Assembly: GCA_034926605.1 (NCBI GenBank)
Contig: JAYFQV010000016.1
Location: 1 to 63,035, forward strand
DNA from: CALXXL01 sp034926605
GTDB lineage: Bacteria; Verrucomicrobiota; Lentisphaeria; Victivallales; Victivallaceae
Length of the DNA: 63,035 bases
Direction: 5' to 3'
In this document: positions 51,558-60,942 of the stretch, in pieces
Numbering within the stretch: the first letter of the stretch is position 1
How the letters are laid out: the number at the start of each line of letters is the position of its first letter
Notes under the pieces: model-generated
The model's database searches: none
The model's input: the letters and a program-made list of their open reading frames with translations, nothing else
What the model was told of the DNA's origin: nothing
Made by a program: the position numbers and the translations under genes

Positions 51558-52277
51558 ATGTGTAAAAAAATAATTATCAATAGTGTACTCGTTGGTGTTA
51601 TGCTGTTCATGACCGGATACATATTACTGTCACATAAAAATATAGCAATATGTGATTCAAAGATTCAAATCTCTCGCATGATCAATGCGTCTACGAGCAA
51701 GCTGGTATTTCGTGATCAGATATTTACTGAACTTGATGTCACTCTCTCCGGGGATTTCATAGAAACATTCGTTGGTCGTAATCCTTTTGCTTTTGTGGAT
51801 GTGCGTTGGGTTGATCGAGGGACGGAAAAACGTCTCTTGATGATGCCATATTCATTCAGAGGCAAAAACCGTTATGGGGTGGCTGTCTTTTTGAACCAGA
51901 ATTCAATCCCCGACGACATGAATCTCTTGACTGATATTATTCGAGACAAGAATACCTGTTCTAACATAATTTACCTTGAAAGTAATTATGAAGGAATTCC
52001 GGCTTTTTGTGAAATAGATAGAGCCGGAATGCTCATGAAGACGCCTTCTTCCCATTGGGGTATAATAATTGCAGTAGAAAAAAACAAGGGAATTATACTA
52101 TGGAACGGATGTTATAAATTAAATTTCCCACAAAAACAAGTATTTAGAAAATTCGAAATACAGCAATGTAATGATTTCGTCGGGGGAGATGTGTTGGTTT
52201 GGCCAGACCTTTCAAACGTCAACATTCAAATGTTGAAAGAGCATAATTACAAGAACGAGATAATGGTGACGCATTAA
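51558..52277 (+). CDS. Exported or anchored protein, unknown
   Basis: A 239-residue protein with one N-terminal hydrophobic segment (residues 5-24) acting as signal or anchor, and a mature domain with several Trp and Tyr, including FVDVRWVDRGTEKRLLMMPY and SSHWGIIIAVEK. AGGATAAGATATG surrounds the start. No family recognised. The four genes 50323-52277 are all envelope-directed and may form one unit. Confidence 0.6.
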   Translation: MCKKIIINSVLVGVMLFMTGYILLSHKNIAICDSKIQISRMINASTSKLVFRDQIFTELDVTLSGDFIETFVGRNPFAFVDVRWVDRGTEKRLLMMPYSFRGKNRYGVAVFLNQNSIPDDMNLLTDIIRDKNTCSNIIYLESNYEGIPAFCEIDRAGMLMKTPSSHWGIIIAVEKNKGIILWNGCYKLNFPQKQVFRKFEIQQCNDFVGGDVLVWPDLSNVNIQMLKEHNYKNEIMVTH

Positions 52278-52369
52278 AAATTTTAACTCATTGAAGGTAC
52301 CACCTGGATATAAAACTCGGGAACGGATGGTAGTTGAAGCCAGCCGCCCACGAGCCCAGGGGAACCAGA

Positions 52370-54538
52370 TTATCCTATCAATGCCAGCACGCCGTCGTCC
52401 ACTTTCACCGTATAGCCTTTGGCGCTGTCGCCGTACTCGAAATTGGCGTAGAGAGTGCCGTCTTTGTACAGCTCGATCTGGAGACCTTCGAGCACATCTT
52501 CGTCGCCGCTGGTCATCAGGTCGTAGCTGCCGGTGCTGTCGCCGAGCTCGATCTTCAGCAGGTTTTCACCGCCATCGGTGAAGCCGAAACCGTCGGCGAA
52601 GCATTCCACCTCCGTGCGTCCGGTCAGATCAAAGTCGATGGTGGACGCGGTGTAGTCGCCGCTGTACTCCATTACGGTGTCGCCGCTGAAGCTGAGAACG
52701 TCGAAGTTGCTGACTGACGCGATAAAGTAGCCGGTGAAATCGACGAAGCTCAAAGTCTTGATTCCATACACCGTGCCCTCGACTTTGCCGTCGCCTGAGA
52801 CCATGCCGACTGCCAGATAGTCGCCAGATCCGGTGAAAATGATGGTGGTGTCACCTTCGACGATCGAACTGCCGCCCTTCGAACCGTGCTGCGGGTTGGC
52901 TCCGCCGGCGTAGATGTTGCCCAGAACCGTAACCATGCTGCCATCGGAGGTGTCGAAGGTTATGGAAACATCTCCCGATACCACGCTTTCGCCGCCGTCG
53001 TGGGCGTATCCGCCGCCGAAGACATCGCCGGAGAACGTGGCGTTGCTGATGGTGATTTCCGTCGATGCCACCGTGGCCAGACTGCCGTCGCCGTCGGCCT
53101 GCGCCCCGCCGACGAGGCGCCCCAGTTGGCCGCCTTCGATAGAGGTGCTGACATCTTCACCGGTCACGGTGCCGCCGTTGGCGGCGGCTCCTCCGCCGAC
53201 GATCCACGCACTCGCCCCGTATTTCAGCAGCTTTATGTTATCGTTGTGGTACACGTCGCCACTGACGGTCAGACTGATGTCGCCGCCGACCGCGATGTCC
53301 ATATCGTAAGCCCGGCTGCCGCCGTAGATCATCCCCTGATAGGCTCCGCCGGTGATGCTCATATCGATGTTTTTTCCAACGTTCACGTTGTTGCCGCCGC
53401 CGTAGATGTTGGCGGTGGAGTTGCCGAGCAGATCGACCGTCATGGTCACAGACCCGGAAATGCTCTCAGATGCCCCGGTCAACAGGCTTGACACCGTGCA
53501 GTTGGACGCAATCAACACGACGTTGTCGTCGGAGTCCACCACGCCTGATTTGCTCTTGTATTTGCCGATGATGGTAAGCACCAGCGCGTTGTCCTCCTGC
53601 TCGACCAGATAAGTCTCATCCCCCACGGTCAGGCTGGTGCCGGTGGACAGGTTGTATACGAAAGTCGTGGTGTAGAGGGTAAAGCGGGATGGCAGTGCAT
53701 AGACCCCGTCGGCCAGTACATATTCGCCACATACGATGTCGCTTCCGACCGTGATCTGAAATTCGCCGACTTCAAAAGCGTTTAGGTCGTCTACGTATGG
53801 TGTCGCCTCACTCATGTTCTCGAGGTCAAAATTGAGGATGGATATACTGACCCCAGAAACCCAATCATGATAATTATCGTCTTCGGGAAGACAAGACTTA
53901 AATAACAACTTGCCGCTGAGGTTTACCATATTGACACTGCTATAGTCTGAACGTAATCCCAATATAAGCGTTGAATCGGTCTCAATATCCAATGTACCGA
54001 TTTTCGCCTCCGTCCATGTGTCACCCATGATCTCTGTAAAACTGTTCTGTTCTATCTTGATGTATGCCGCGCCGAAGTCCCCGCTCCCGATGTATGCATT
54101 ACCTTTACAGGTTATATTGGCATATTGTCCTTCCAGGGTACAACTGCCCTCAATAGTCACATTATATGCTAGGTCCACACACAAGCTACCACTGATGATC
54201 AAAACGTTATACATATATCCGCTCCAATCGCAGCTTCCTCCCGAGATTATAGTATCGTAAGCCACGGCTGAGGCGTGTTGTTCTGTACCTGCATAATATG
54301 CTCGCAATATTCCTCCCGATATTACCGTTGTATCCCGAACAACTCCTCCGCTGGAGACATACAATTCCCCGCCGTTGTATATGGTTGTTCCACTGGCGAT
54401 TCCGCCGGAATAGATATCCTGCTCTCCGCCGCTGCTGACCACGGTGTCCACTGCCGTTCCGTAAACCTGCTGCACGTCGCTGTCGACAAGGACAGCACCC
54501 GACACTACCGTTCCAGATTCCACCACACTGTTGCTCAT
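52370..54538 (-). CDS. AIDA-type strand-loop-strand repeat surface protein
   Basis: A 722-residue beta-helical protein. The first ~120 residues are AIDA-I/TibA-like repeats of about 19-20 residues (VVSSGGEQDIYSGGIASGTT, then IYNGGELYVSSGGVV). A diverged central region follows, and residues ~360-600 carry Gly-rich repeats (NIYGGGNNVN, MIYGGSRAYD, VFGGGYAHDG). No signal peptide precedes the MSNSVVESG start and no C-terminal beta-barrel is present, unlike true autotransporters. The repeats are expected acceptors for the heptosyltransferase at 22250-23635. Export must use another system or the gene is incomplete. Confidence 0.78.
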   Translation of the reverse strand: MSNSVVESGTVVSGAVLVDSDVQQVYGTAVDTVVSSGGEQDIYSGGIASGTTIYNGGELYVSSGGVVRDTTVISGGILRAYYAGTEQHASAVAYDTIISGGSCDWSGYMYNVLIISGSLCVDLAYNVTIEGSCTLEGQYANITCKGNAYIGSGDFGAAYIKIEQNSFTEIMGDTWTEAKIGTLDIETDSTLILGLRSDYSSVNMVNLSGKLLFKSCLPEDDNYHDWVSGVSISILNFDLENMSEATPYVDDLNAFEVGEFQITVGSDIVCGEYVLADGVYALPSRFTLYTTTFVYNLSTGTSLTVGDETYLVEQEDNALVLTIIGKYKSKSGVVDSDDNVVLIASNCTVSSLLTGASESISGSVTMTVDLLGNSTANIYGGGNNVNVGKNIDMSITGGAYQGMIYGGSRAYDMDIAVGGDISLTVSGDVYHNDNIKLLKYGASAWIVGGGAAANGGTVTGEDVSTSIEGGQLGRLVGGAQADGDGSLATVASTEITISNATFSGDVFGGGYAHDGGESVVSGDVSITFDTSDGSMVTVLGNIYAGGANPQHGSKGGSSIVEGDTTIIFTGSGDYLAVGMVSGDGKVEGTVYGIKTLSFVDFTGYFIASVSNFDVLSFSGDTVMEYSGDYTASTIDFDLTGRTEVECFADGFGFTDGGENLLKIELGDSTGSYDLMTSGDEDVLEGLQIELYKDGTLYANFEYGDSAKGYTVKVDDGVLALIG

Positions 54539-55023
54539 TCAAGGTTCCCCCTTTTCATTGTTGACGTTCCGGTAGGGGTATAAAAGAAGGCGCCCCCCGC
54601 CGCACTCGACTCGGAGGTACGCCAATACCTGAAAGACCATGCGGGCAAGAGGCGCCCAATCCATGGACGCTGATGCCGGGCTGGTGGTCTTTGCTGAAAT
54701 TTGGCGTTTTCCGAGTCAAACCACGCTCGACGATACGTATTCGATTTTTGTTTACGCTATATCATATCACCGGAATACCGGTTTTTCAAATTTACCTTCA
54801 ATCTTTTATTTATGTCTGTGGAGCGGAAGTCAAACCGCACCGAATTTTTATCGAAAATACCGGGAGAGAAGTATGCGAAATACACGCTTTTCCCCCGGTT
54901 CAATACAGCTATTCACACTCGTTCCAGCGGAACAGGATTGCTATGTCTTTATTGACGTTCAGTCGCCAGCTTAGGTATTGGGCCGGGAATTGGTGGACAA
55001 AATGATAAACCCGATGCACTCGC
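54539..55023. other. Gene-free stretch with a possible hairpin
   Basis: 485 bp between the AIDA-repeat gene and the next gene. Short open frames exist, but none has a convincing ribosome site or composition. AAAGACCA near 54631 can pair with TGGTCTTT near 54685, closing a GC-rich loop. Function not determined. Confidence 0.35.
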
Positions 55024-55950
55024 CTATTTGTTCTCTTCTTTATAATGCCGACAAATTTCGGCCCAAACCGCTATGCGCAGCAACCCTATGATTGGCGATA
55101 TAGGATTTTCTTTCTGCTTGCGGTCATATCCTTTGCTCCACGCAGATAACAGAGGGTTGGGATTCTCTTGCAGTTTTTCTATCTCCTTATGCCAAGCCTT
55201 CATTCCCGGATTTGTTTCAATTTCTTCAAAAAAGTTACGAACGACTTCCTTTTTTGATAGTATCTTGATGCTAGTGTAAGGGGGGGTATTGGGGCAATAT
55301 TTCTTCAATTTTCTGAGATAATAGCGAATACATTCAATCTTTTTTGTTATCGATTCTTCGGTATCTGCCTTGCGGGACAATGCTTCCATCAATTTTGCTC
55401 TCTGACATTCGGCATTGTGATTCAGCTCATTCCTCTTTAAGATTTTCGGTAGTTCTTTTTCTGCAAAGTCGACTAATCCCTGGAGGAAAGATTGGTTCAA
55501 AATAGGAATAATTTCATCGTATAATAAGGTGATCTTGTGGGAAGATTGTGACGAGCTTGAATCCTTGGCGTATTTGAGTTTTTCCTCTTGCCCCTTCTCC
55601 ACTAACCGGATGAGCCTCTTACTTATCTGCCAGCAAGCAGTATCTTTTGTCTCTTCCGTTTGGACGCGGGTATCTATTGGGCAATTAGCAAGCCAATCGG
55701 CAGCGCTAGTCTCGTCCCCGATTGGGATAGCATAATCACATAGTGCCTTTAATAATTGTTCGACGTATTCTGGGTTCAACGCAAAGTAAATATGATATTT
55801 TTCCCATATTGGGGTAAGGACAAAACTGCCGTTGCAGGATAGCTTTTTTTTAATATCATCGAAACGGGTTTGCATAGCAATCAGTTCCCGTTTGTGCTCC
55901 CATAGCCAAGACGCAAGTTCTTCGGCCCTGTTTGGTTTTGGAGTAGGCAT
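55024..55950 (-). CDS. Helical cytoplasmic protein, unknown
   Basis: A 308-residue protein, mostly charged helices, without membrane segments. Notable stretches are WLWEHKRELIAMQTRFDDI, LKKYCPNTPPYTSIKIL and RIAVWAEICRHYKEENK. The ATG at 55950 follows AAAGAGTAAT; an upstream in-frame start (55983) would add a hydrophobic leader without a site. Moderately AT-rich. No recognisable family; position between surface-protein and replication genes gives no hint. Confidence 0.6.
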   Translation of the reverse strand: MPTPKPNRAEELASWLWEHKRELIAMQTRFDDIKKKLSCNGSFVLTPIWEKYHIYFALNPEYVEQLLKALCDYAIPIGDETSAADWLANCPIDTRVQTEETKDTACWQISKRLIRLVEKGQEEKLKYAKDSSSSQSSHKITLLYDEIIPILNQSFLQGLVDFAEKELPKILKRNELNHNAECQRAKLMEALSRKADTEESITKKIECIRYYLRKLKKYCPNTPPYTSIKILSKKEVVRNFFEEIETNPGMKAWHKEIEKLQENPNPLLSAWSKGYDRKQKENPISPIIGLLRIAVWAEICRHYKEENK

Positions 55951-56136
55951 ATTACTCTTTCGTGTTTGGTATAAAAATATCACAATAACTGATTTTAGGC
56001 AAGGTAATTTGAGGTGGCAAATAAAGATTTTTTGATTTTAATTTTCGTTGATTGGAGCAGCGAAAACTTTAGTTGTAAATTGCTTAAGACTTCATGTATC
56101 GTAATGGTATCATCTAATAAATAAAGGAGGATGACA

Positions 56137-56454
56137 ATGATTACAAAGATGTTGGAAAGAATCCCAAAGGAAATCCGTGTGGCTGTAGAAGGTTTATTAA
56201 AGCCATTCGGAATGTCGCTGGAAATGCTCTGTCGAGATGAAGAGCATAACGACGAAGAGAATGGACGGTTGTTGCTAACCAAAAATGAGGCCGCAGACAA
56301 GGCAGCGGTTTCGCTAGATACCATCAATCGGCTGATTAAAGCTGGATGCTTTAAAATCCGGAAACTCACTCCAGGCCGTAATGGAGCAGTGCGCATTGTA
56401 TATAAAAGTTTTATCGAATGGCTCAATAATGGGCCTGATGAAAAGGAGGAATAG
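56137..56454 (+). CDS. Excisionase-like HTH protein
   Basis: A 105-residue protein with an N-terminal helix (TKMLERIPKEIRVAVEGLL) and a C-terminal MerR/excisionase-type domain: LLTKNEAADKAAVSLDTINRLIKAGCFKIRKL, then GAVRIVYKSFIEWL. The perfect AAAGGAGG ends just before an ATG at 56131, so the second ATG at 56137 (6-bp spacing) is the better start. It is the first of two genes, 5 bp before the next, and mirrors the HTH + replication-protein pair at 9814-12995. Confidence 0.8.
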   Translation: MITKMLERIPKEIRVAVEGLLKPFGMSLEMLCRDEEHNDEENGRLLLTKNEAADKAAVSLDTINRLIKAGCFKIRKLTPGRNGAVRIVYKSFIEWLNNGPDEKEE

Positions 56455-56459
56455 TTACA

Positions 56460-58247
56460 ATGGTTTTAGAATCCCAGAAGTCCTTGGCCTCAGAATTGGC
56501 TTTTGTTCAAAGTCAATCGGTGGTTATATCTGATCACTTTAAGATAGATGAGTTGAAAAAGGTTGCTGCATCAGCGCGGGAAATGATTTTACCATACATG
56601 GGGATTAGGCGTGATATCGCTTTCGAAGAGTTTCTATATCGATGTGCTGCTGCTGACTTCTTTGGATGGAGCGTGCTTGGAACAGCCTCGATGGAAACAT
56701 TTGTTGAAAGCAATTGCCTGGCTCCGGGTAAGATTTGTCTCCCAAGGCTAAACACAATAATTGACAGTACAAATATTGGTCCCAATTGTGGCCCGCTTGT
56801 GTACGTGGCGCCAACCTCCATATACATTAACTTTTGTTCCCGTTTCGCAATGATCAGGCTTTGGGGGTGTAATCAGGGCATTATGTTTTGGAATGATCCC
56901 TATTATTACGAGAAAGATGTCGAGTGTGGTGCTTCATTGTATTGTCGTTTAGCTGAAAAAAAGCGCGACTTCTGGCGTGAAAGGTCGTTTAAATTTTTTC
57001 CTGACTATATACCCCCTATCTCAAATGATACGATTATATTCCGTGAAGCCATGGGTGAGTATCACCACTTTGGAAAAATCGAGGATTTTTGCGGACATCA
57101 TGTATTTTTACATATGGAAGCCGCCCAATGTCATGGTTTTGTGTTGCCGGTTATACGGCGGCCGCGAACCCCGCTTTGGTGGCATTCTGAAAATACAAAC
57201 AGCCAAGATGTTTTCTTGACAGATAACATTGATTGGGCGGTGGTCACCGACAAAGTTAGTGGCGCAAACAGGGATTTTTCAATATATGCTTTTCCTGATG
57301 GCGATGACGAGTTTGAAAAGGTAAATATTGAGCAATTTCGAAACCGTCGGCTTTTCTGGGTGCTCCTCCCGGAGTATGCCGTTCATGGCGGAGCTTGGCT
57401 TGGCGTGGCCAAAGCGGTTCGGGCGATAGACAAATTTAGTCGCGCGGGGATGCAACTCTCGGTGATTGCAGCGGGGAGCCTTGAGAAATGGTATGATATC
57501 CCACAATCGAAGTTCATTGCGTTGGCAGCCAAACATGTGGCAATCCCCGAGCAACTGAAAATCGAACGATTCGGCTTGGTCGACTGTGATGCCACGGCGA
57601 CTAAGGTCGGCATAATAAAGGACTTTGTCGATGGCGGAGATGTGACGGTAGTCGAAGAGTTTTCCGGCGTAAAACGTGGCGGTTTTTGTCGGTTGTTTGC
57701 AACTGATCGCAACGCTGGTCATGAACTGTTCGAACGATATTCCGGATGGGACAACTTGAATCTGCTGATTTGTGCATCGGAGGGTCGAACGAAAAATTAT
57801 CCGAAGTTTCCATCCGGCAACATTGCGGATGATCGTTTTATGCAGACTCAAGGCGAACCGGCCATGAAGATTTGGAGAGGGTTGCTTGATCAAACTGTGC
57901 CCAAGGTGGTGGTGTTCGACTCCAATAATTTCTTTGATGGGGCGGCTGCACAAACGAATTTCAAGATGGCGATTGCCGAATGTCGAGCACGCGAAATCGG
58001 GATAGTGGTGATTTTTAACCGCGATCTTGCGGGGACACCACTGCCAGCGTGGTTGCGGAGCGATTGCGAATATCAATTTGCTTTGATGCCGCATCCTGAT
58101 TTCCCCAATAGTTATATTTGGGAAAAACTGCCGGTACAATTCAAAGAACGCTTCACCATTGAGTCAACTCCAAATGGTCTAAATATTGCCGAAGTGCCGG
58201 ATCAGGTGCTTTGCAGAATTCCAGATAGGGAAACTCAAGTGGAATAG
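56460..58247 (+). CDS. Large protein of a replication-type gene pair, unrecognised
   Basis: A 595-residue soluble protein following the excisionase-like gene. The C-terminal third has a RecA-fold flavour: KVVVFDSNNFFD resembles a Walker B strand and GIVVIFNRDLAGTP a following sensor strand, but no P-loop is seen. The middle part contains RLFWVLLPEYAVHGG and IDWAVVTDKVSG, possibly Toprim- or ATPase-like. By position it should be a replication or regulatory protein of the island. It could be a degenerate RepA/KaiC relative; I do not assign a function. Confidence 0.6.
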   Translation: MVLESQKSLASELAFVQSQSVVISDHFKIDELKKVAASAREMILPYMGIRRDIAFEEFLYRCAAADFFGWSVLGTASMETFVESNCLAPGKICLPRLNTIIDSTNIGPNCGPLVYVAPTSIYINFCSRFAMIRLWGCNQGIMFWNDPYYYEKDVECGASLYCRLAEKKRDFWRERSFKFFPDYIPPISNDTIIFREAMGEYHHFGKIEDFCGHHVFLHMEAAQCHGFVLPVIRRPRTPLWWHSENTNSQDVFLTDNIDWAVVTDKVSGANRDFSIYAFPDGDDEFEKVNIEQFRNRRLFWVLLPEYAVHGGAWLGVAKAVRAIDKFSRAGMQLSVIAAGSLEKWYDIPQSKFIALAAKHVAIPEQLKIERFGLVDCDATATKVGIIKDFVDGGDVTVVEEFSGVKRGGFCRLFATDRNAGHELFERYSGWDNLNLLICASEGRTKNYPKFPSGNIADDRFMQTQGEPAMKIWRGLLDQTVPKVVVFDSNNFFDGAAAQTNFKMAIAECRAREIGIVVIFNRDLAGTPLPAWLRSDCEYQFALMPHPDFPNSYIWEKLPVQFKERFTIESTPNGLNIAEVPDQVLCRIPDRETQVE

Positions 58248-58275
58248 CGTTTCATGGGGATGCATAGCGGATTGA

Positions 58276-58446
58276 TTGACTGGCGCAGAGATTCCGCAAT
58301 CGCTTGCCGACATCGTCGGCCTCAAGGTGGTTGCCGGGGAATGTTCCGGCAGGTCGCTGATCGTCAAATATGAACATCAGGAGCAACATCCTCTTACATT
58401 CACCTCTTCCACAGAAAAGGAACTGGCATCTACCAGACACAACTGA
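58276..58446 (+). other. Orphan coding-like segment
   Basis: In the 440-bp gap 58248-58688 this frame reads TGAEIPQSLADIVGLKVVAG and on to a TGA at 58446 with protein-like composition, but it starts only at a TTG directly after a stop codon and has no ribosome site. It is probably a fragment of a lost gene. The rest of the gap contains a small hairpin (CCACCAT-ATT-ATGGTAG near 58610). Confidence 0.3.
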
Positions 58447-58688
58447 TTGAGTTGACTCCGGCATGCAGATAGACCTAACTCAGTCGGGAAAAACACAGAT
58501 GGAACAGCGGTATTTTATCGGCCGCTCCGTTTGTTTTTCAGCCAATTCGGTCTTTTTCCAGCTGGGTTACTTTCAAATAATACCCATAACTCATCTTCTT
58601 GCTATCCACCATATTATGGTAGAGTCCACATCTTAAGATACATAACCCAAGTCATAACACAACCAACCATTATCAACAGGAGTACAAC

Positions 58689-59330
58689 ATGGCTAAAAAC
58701 AAAGTAGTAACCACATCCGAGTTCAACGGACATACGGTCATCGGAGACAGCAAGCCGCTTGACTACAACTGCAACCAGCTTCAGAAGAACCAGGAGCTGT
58801 TAGACCGTACCATCGACAGACATACCAAGGTGATGATAGTCAGAATGGATCTGCGATATTCGAGATACCAAGCCCAAGATCCCAATAACGAAAACCTGTC
58901 CACCGCGATGAGGACGTTCACCAGAGAACTCAGCAGAAAAGGACTGGATCCCCAGTATGTGGTCAGACGCGAACAGTTAACATCAGAGCATCCGCATGCC
59001 CATGTTGCTGTAATCGTCAACGCCTCCGTGAAGCAGTGCTACAAGCCCATTGTCGAGGCGATGGTGGCCCACTGGGGGAGAGCAATAGGGGTTGATGCTG
59101 AAGAGGCCAAGGATCTGGTATGGGCATGCGATAAGGATCCAAGCGGAGGGAAACAGGAGAACGGCATCATCATAAGGCGCGGCACGCCGGAGTATCAGGA
59201 GCAGTACGACAAGGTATACAAGCAGCTCAGCTATCTTGCCAAGAACGATCCTGACGACGTTACCCCCTCCGGTGAGCGTAAGATATTCTACTCCCAGTAT
59301 AAAAGGAAGAAAAGCCGATCGAAGAAGTGA
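58689..59330 (+). CDS. Inovirus Gp2/YagK-YfjJ-like protein
   Basis: A 213-residue protein of the Inovirus_Gp2/YfjJ family: KVMIVRMDLRYS near residue 47, EHPHAHVAVIVNASV (the H-x-H of an HUH-like fold), WACDKDPSGGKQENG and YLAKNDPDD near the C-terminus. Members are thought to be rolling-circle replication initiators of filamentous phages and satellite elements. AACAGGAGTACAAC precedes the ATG. Here it could be the true initiator of the island's excised form. Confidence 0.82.
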   Translation: MAKNKVVTTSEFNGHTVIGDSKPLDYNCNQLQKNQELLDRTIDRHTKVMIVRMDLRYSRYQAQDPNNENLSTAMRTFTRELSRKGLDPQYVVRREQLTSEHPHAHVAVIVNASVKQCYKPIVEAMVAHWGRAIGVDAEEAKDLVWACDKDPSGGKQENGIIIRRGTPEYQEQYDKVYKQLSYLAKNDPDDVTPSGERKIFYSQYKRKKSRSKK

Positions 59331-59442
59331 TTGCAATACGTTAATATGTGGCATAAATGTGAATAATATTGCATTTTAGATAGATAATATGTTGAAATAT
59401 GCGGCATTATGGATATATTAAAGTATGAAAGGAGGTGCTGCC

Positions 59443-60753
59443 ATGATAGAACGCGACCTTATGAAAGAGCTGATGGCTTGGAAGGATTGTCCACAACGCA
59501 AGCCTTTGATTTTGCGTGGAGTGCGGCAGTGCGGGAAAACCTGGCTTCTTCAGGAATTCGGCAAACGGTGCTTTTCGAACGTTGCGTATTTCAACTTCGA
59601 GCGGGACAGCAGACTTGCATCGGTATTTGGGAAAGACATTTCTCCGAACAGGATACTGCTGGAGCTTTCGGTGTTGGGCGAGGTCAAGATCGAACCGCAG
59701 AATACGCTGATTATCCTTGACGAGATACAGGCATCGCCCCGGGCTCTTAATGCGCTCAAATACTTTTGCGAGGAGAAACCGGACTACGCGATTGTCGCTG
59801 CCGGCTCTCTGCTGGGTATCACGCTTTCCGCACAGGTGGGCTTCCCGGTGGGGAAGGTCAACTTTATGGAGTTGCATCCGTGCTCCTTCTCGGAATATTT
59901 ACAGGCGGCCGCTTCGCAGTTGGCCGAATATGCGGGTACGGTCGGGTTGTCTGAACCGTTGCCGGACGCGATCGCGCATAAATTTGAAGACCATTTCCGC
60001 AAATATATCGTGCTCGGCGGGATGCCGGAAGTGCTGAGTAATTTTATCGCAACGCAGGACATGCAGCGGGCTGAGAGCATTCAGGGAGATATCCTCACGT
60101 CATACGAGCTGGACTTTTCAAAGCATGCCCCTGCTGCCGATATACCCAAGTTATTCTTACTGTGGAAATCAATCCCGTCTCAACTCGCCCGCGAAAATGC
60201 CAAATTCATGTACAGCGAGGTAAAAACCGGTGCCAGAGCAAAGGATTTGGAGGATGCGCTGCGCTGGCTGCAGGAAGCGGGATTGGTCAACAAAATCAAC
60301 CGGGTCAGTCAGCCCGGCACTCCATTGTCGGCCTATGAGGACCGCAAGAGTTTTAAGCTCTATCTGGCGGATACCGGGCTGTTGCGGAATCTGGCGAGGA
60401 TTCCGGCGTCGACGATATTTTTGAACGAAGATGTGTTTGGCGAATTCAAAGGACGGCTGATCGAAAATTTCGTGCAGCAGGAACTGATCGCGCAGGGACA
60501 GCGCGAACTGTTTTATTGGACCAGCGGGAACACCGCCGAAGTGGATTTTATCGTTCAAGCGGAGAATGAGGTCTTGCCGATCGAGGTGAAATCCGGCATG
60601 AATGTTCGTGCTCGCAGCTTGAAGCTCTATCGGGAGAAATACCATCCCCGCCTGGCGGTACGGTTTTCCCTGCAGAACTTGCGGCTGGACGACGGGCTGC
60701 TCAATATTCCGCTGTATCTGCTGCCGCAATACCGCCGGTTTCTTAAGTCATGA
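59443..60753 (+). CDS. AAA ATPase with DUF4143 domain
   Basis: A 436-residue protein: AAA_14-type P-loop (GVRQCGKT at 26-33), Walker B LIILDEIQ near residue 90, sensor VAAGSLLGI, FMELHPCSFSEYL, and the C-terminal DUF4143 domain with KLYLADTGLLRNL and a nuclease-like strand NTAEVDFIVQAENEVLPIEVKSG (D-x(n)-E-x-K, reminiscent of PD-(D/E)XK). The start at 59443 is chosen because AAAGGAGGT lies upstream, inside a longer frame from 59425. Such proteins are abundant in gut bacteria; function unknown. Confidence 0.9.
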   Translation: MIERDLMKELMAWKDCPQRKPLILRGVRQCGKTWLLQEFGKRCFSNVAYFNFERDSRLASVFGKDISPNRILLELSVLGEVKIEPQNTLIILDEIQASPRALNALKYFCEEKPDYAIVAAGSLLGITLSAQVGFPVGKVNFMELHPCSFSEYLQAAASQLAEYAGTVGLSEPLPDAIAHKFEDHFRKYIVLGGMPEVLSNFIATQDMQRAESIQGDILTSYELDFSKHAPAADIPKLFLLWKSIPSQLARENAKFMYSEVKTGARAKDLEDALRWLQEAGLVNKINRVSQPGTPLSAYEDRKSFKLYLADTGLLRNLARIPASTIFLNEDVFGEFKGRLIENFVQQELIAQGQRELFYWTSGNTAEVDFIVQAENEVLPIEVKSGMNVRARSLKLYREKYHPRLAVRFSLQNLRLDDGLLNIPLYLLPQYRRFLKS

Positions 60754-60942
60754 CGGGATGTATCATCTATGAAATTTCGAAGTTAAACGTGCAATTTGCA
60801 TAGTGGACGAACGCTTTGGGTAACCGTTGAATTCGAGGCTCGCAGATTGACTGGGTAAGGCTGATTTGGTCCCGTCGGACCATGCGAACCTTGAAAGGTT
60901 CCGCAAACTTGGCGTTGTAATTTCTTAGCGTACTGAAGCGAT

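Noticed and set aside
54639..55005. Overlapping short plus-strand frames after the AIDA-repeat gene
   Set aside because: Three overlapping frames with no ribosome sites and no protein-like motifs.
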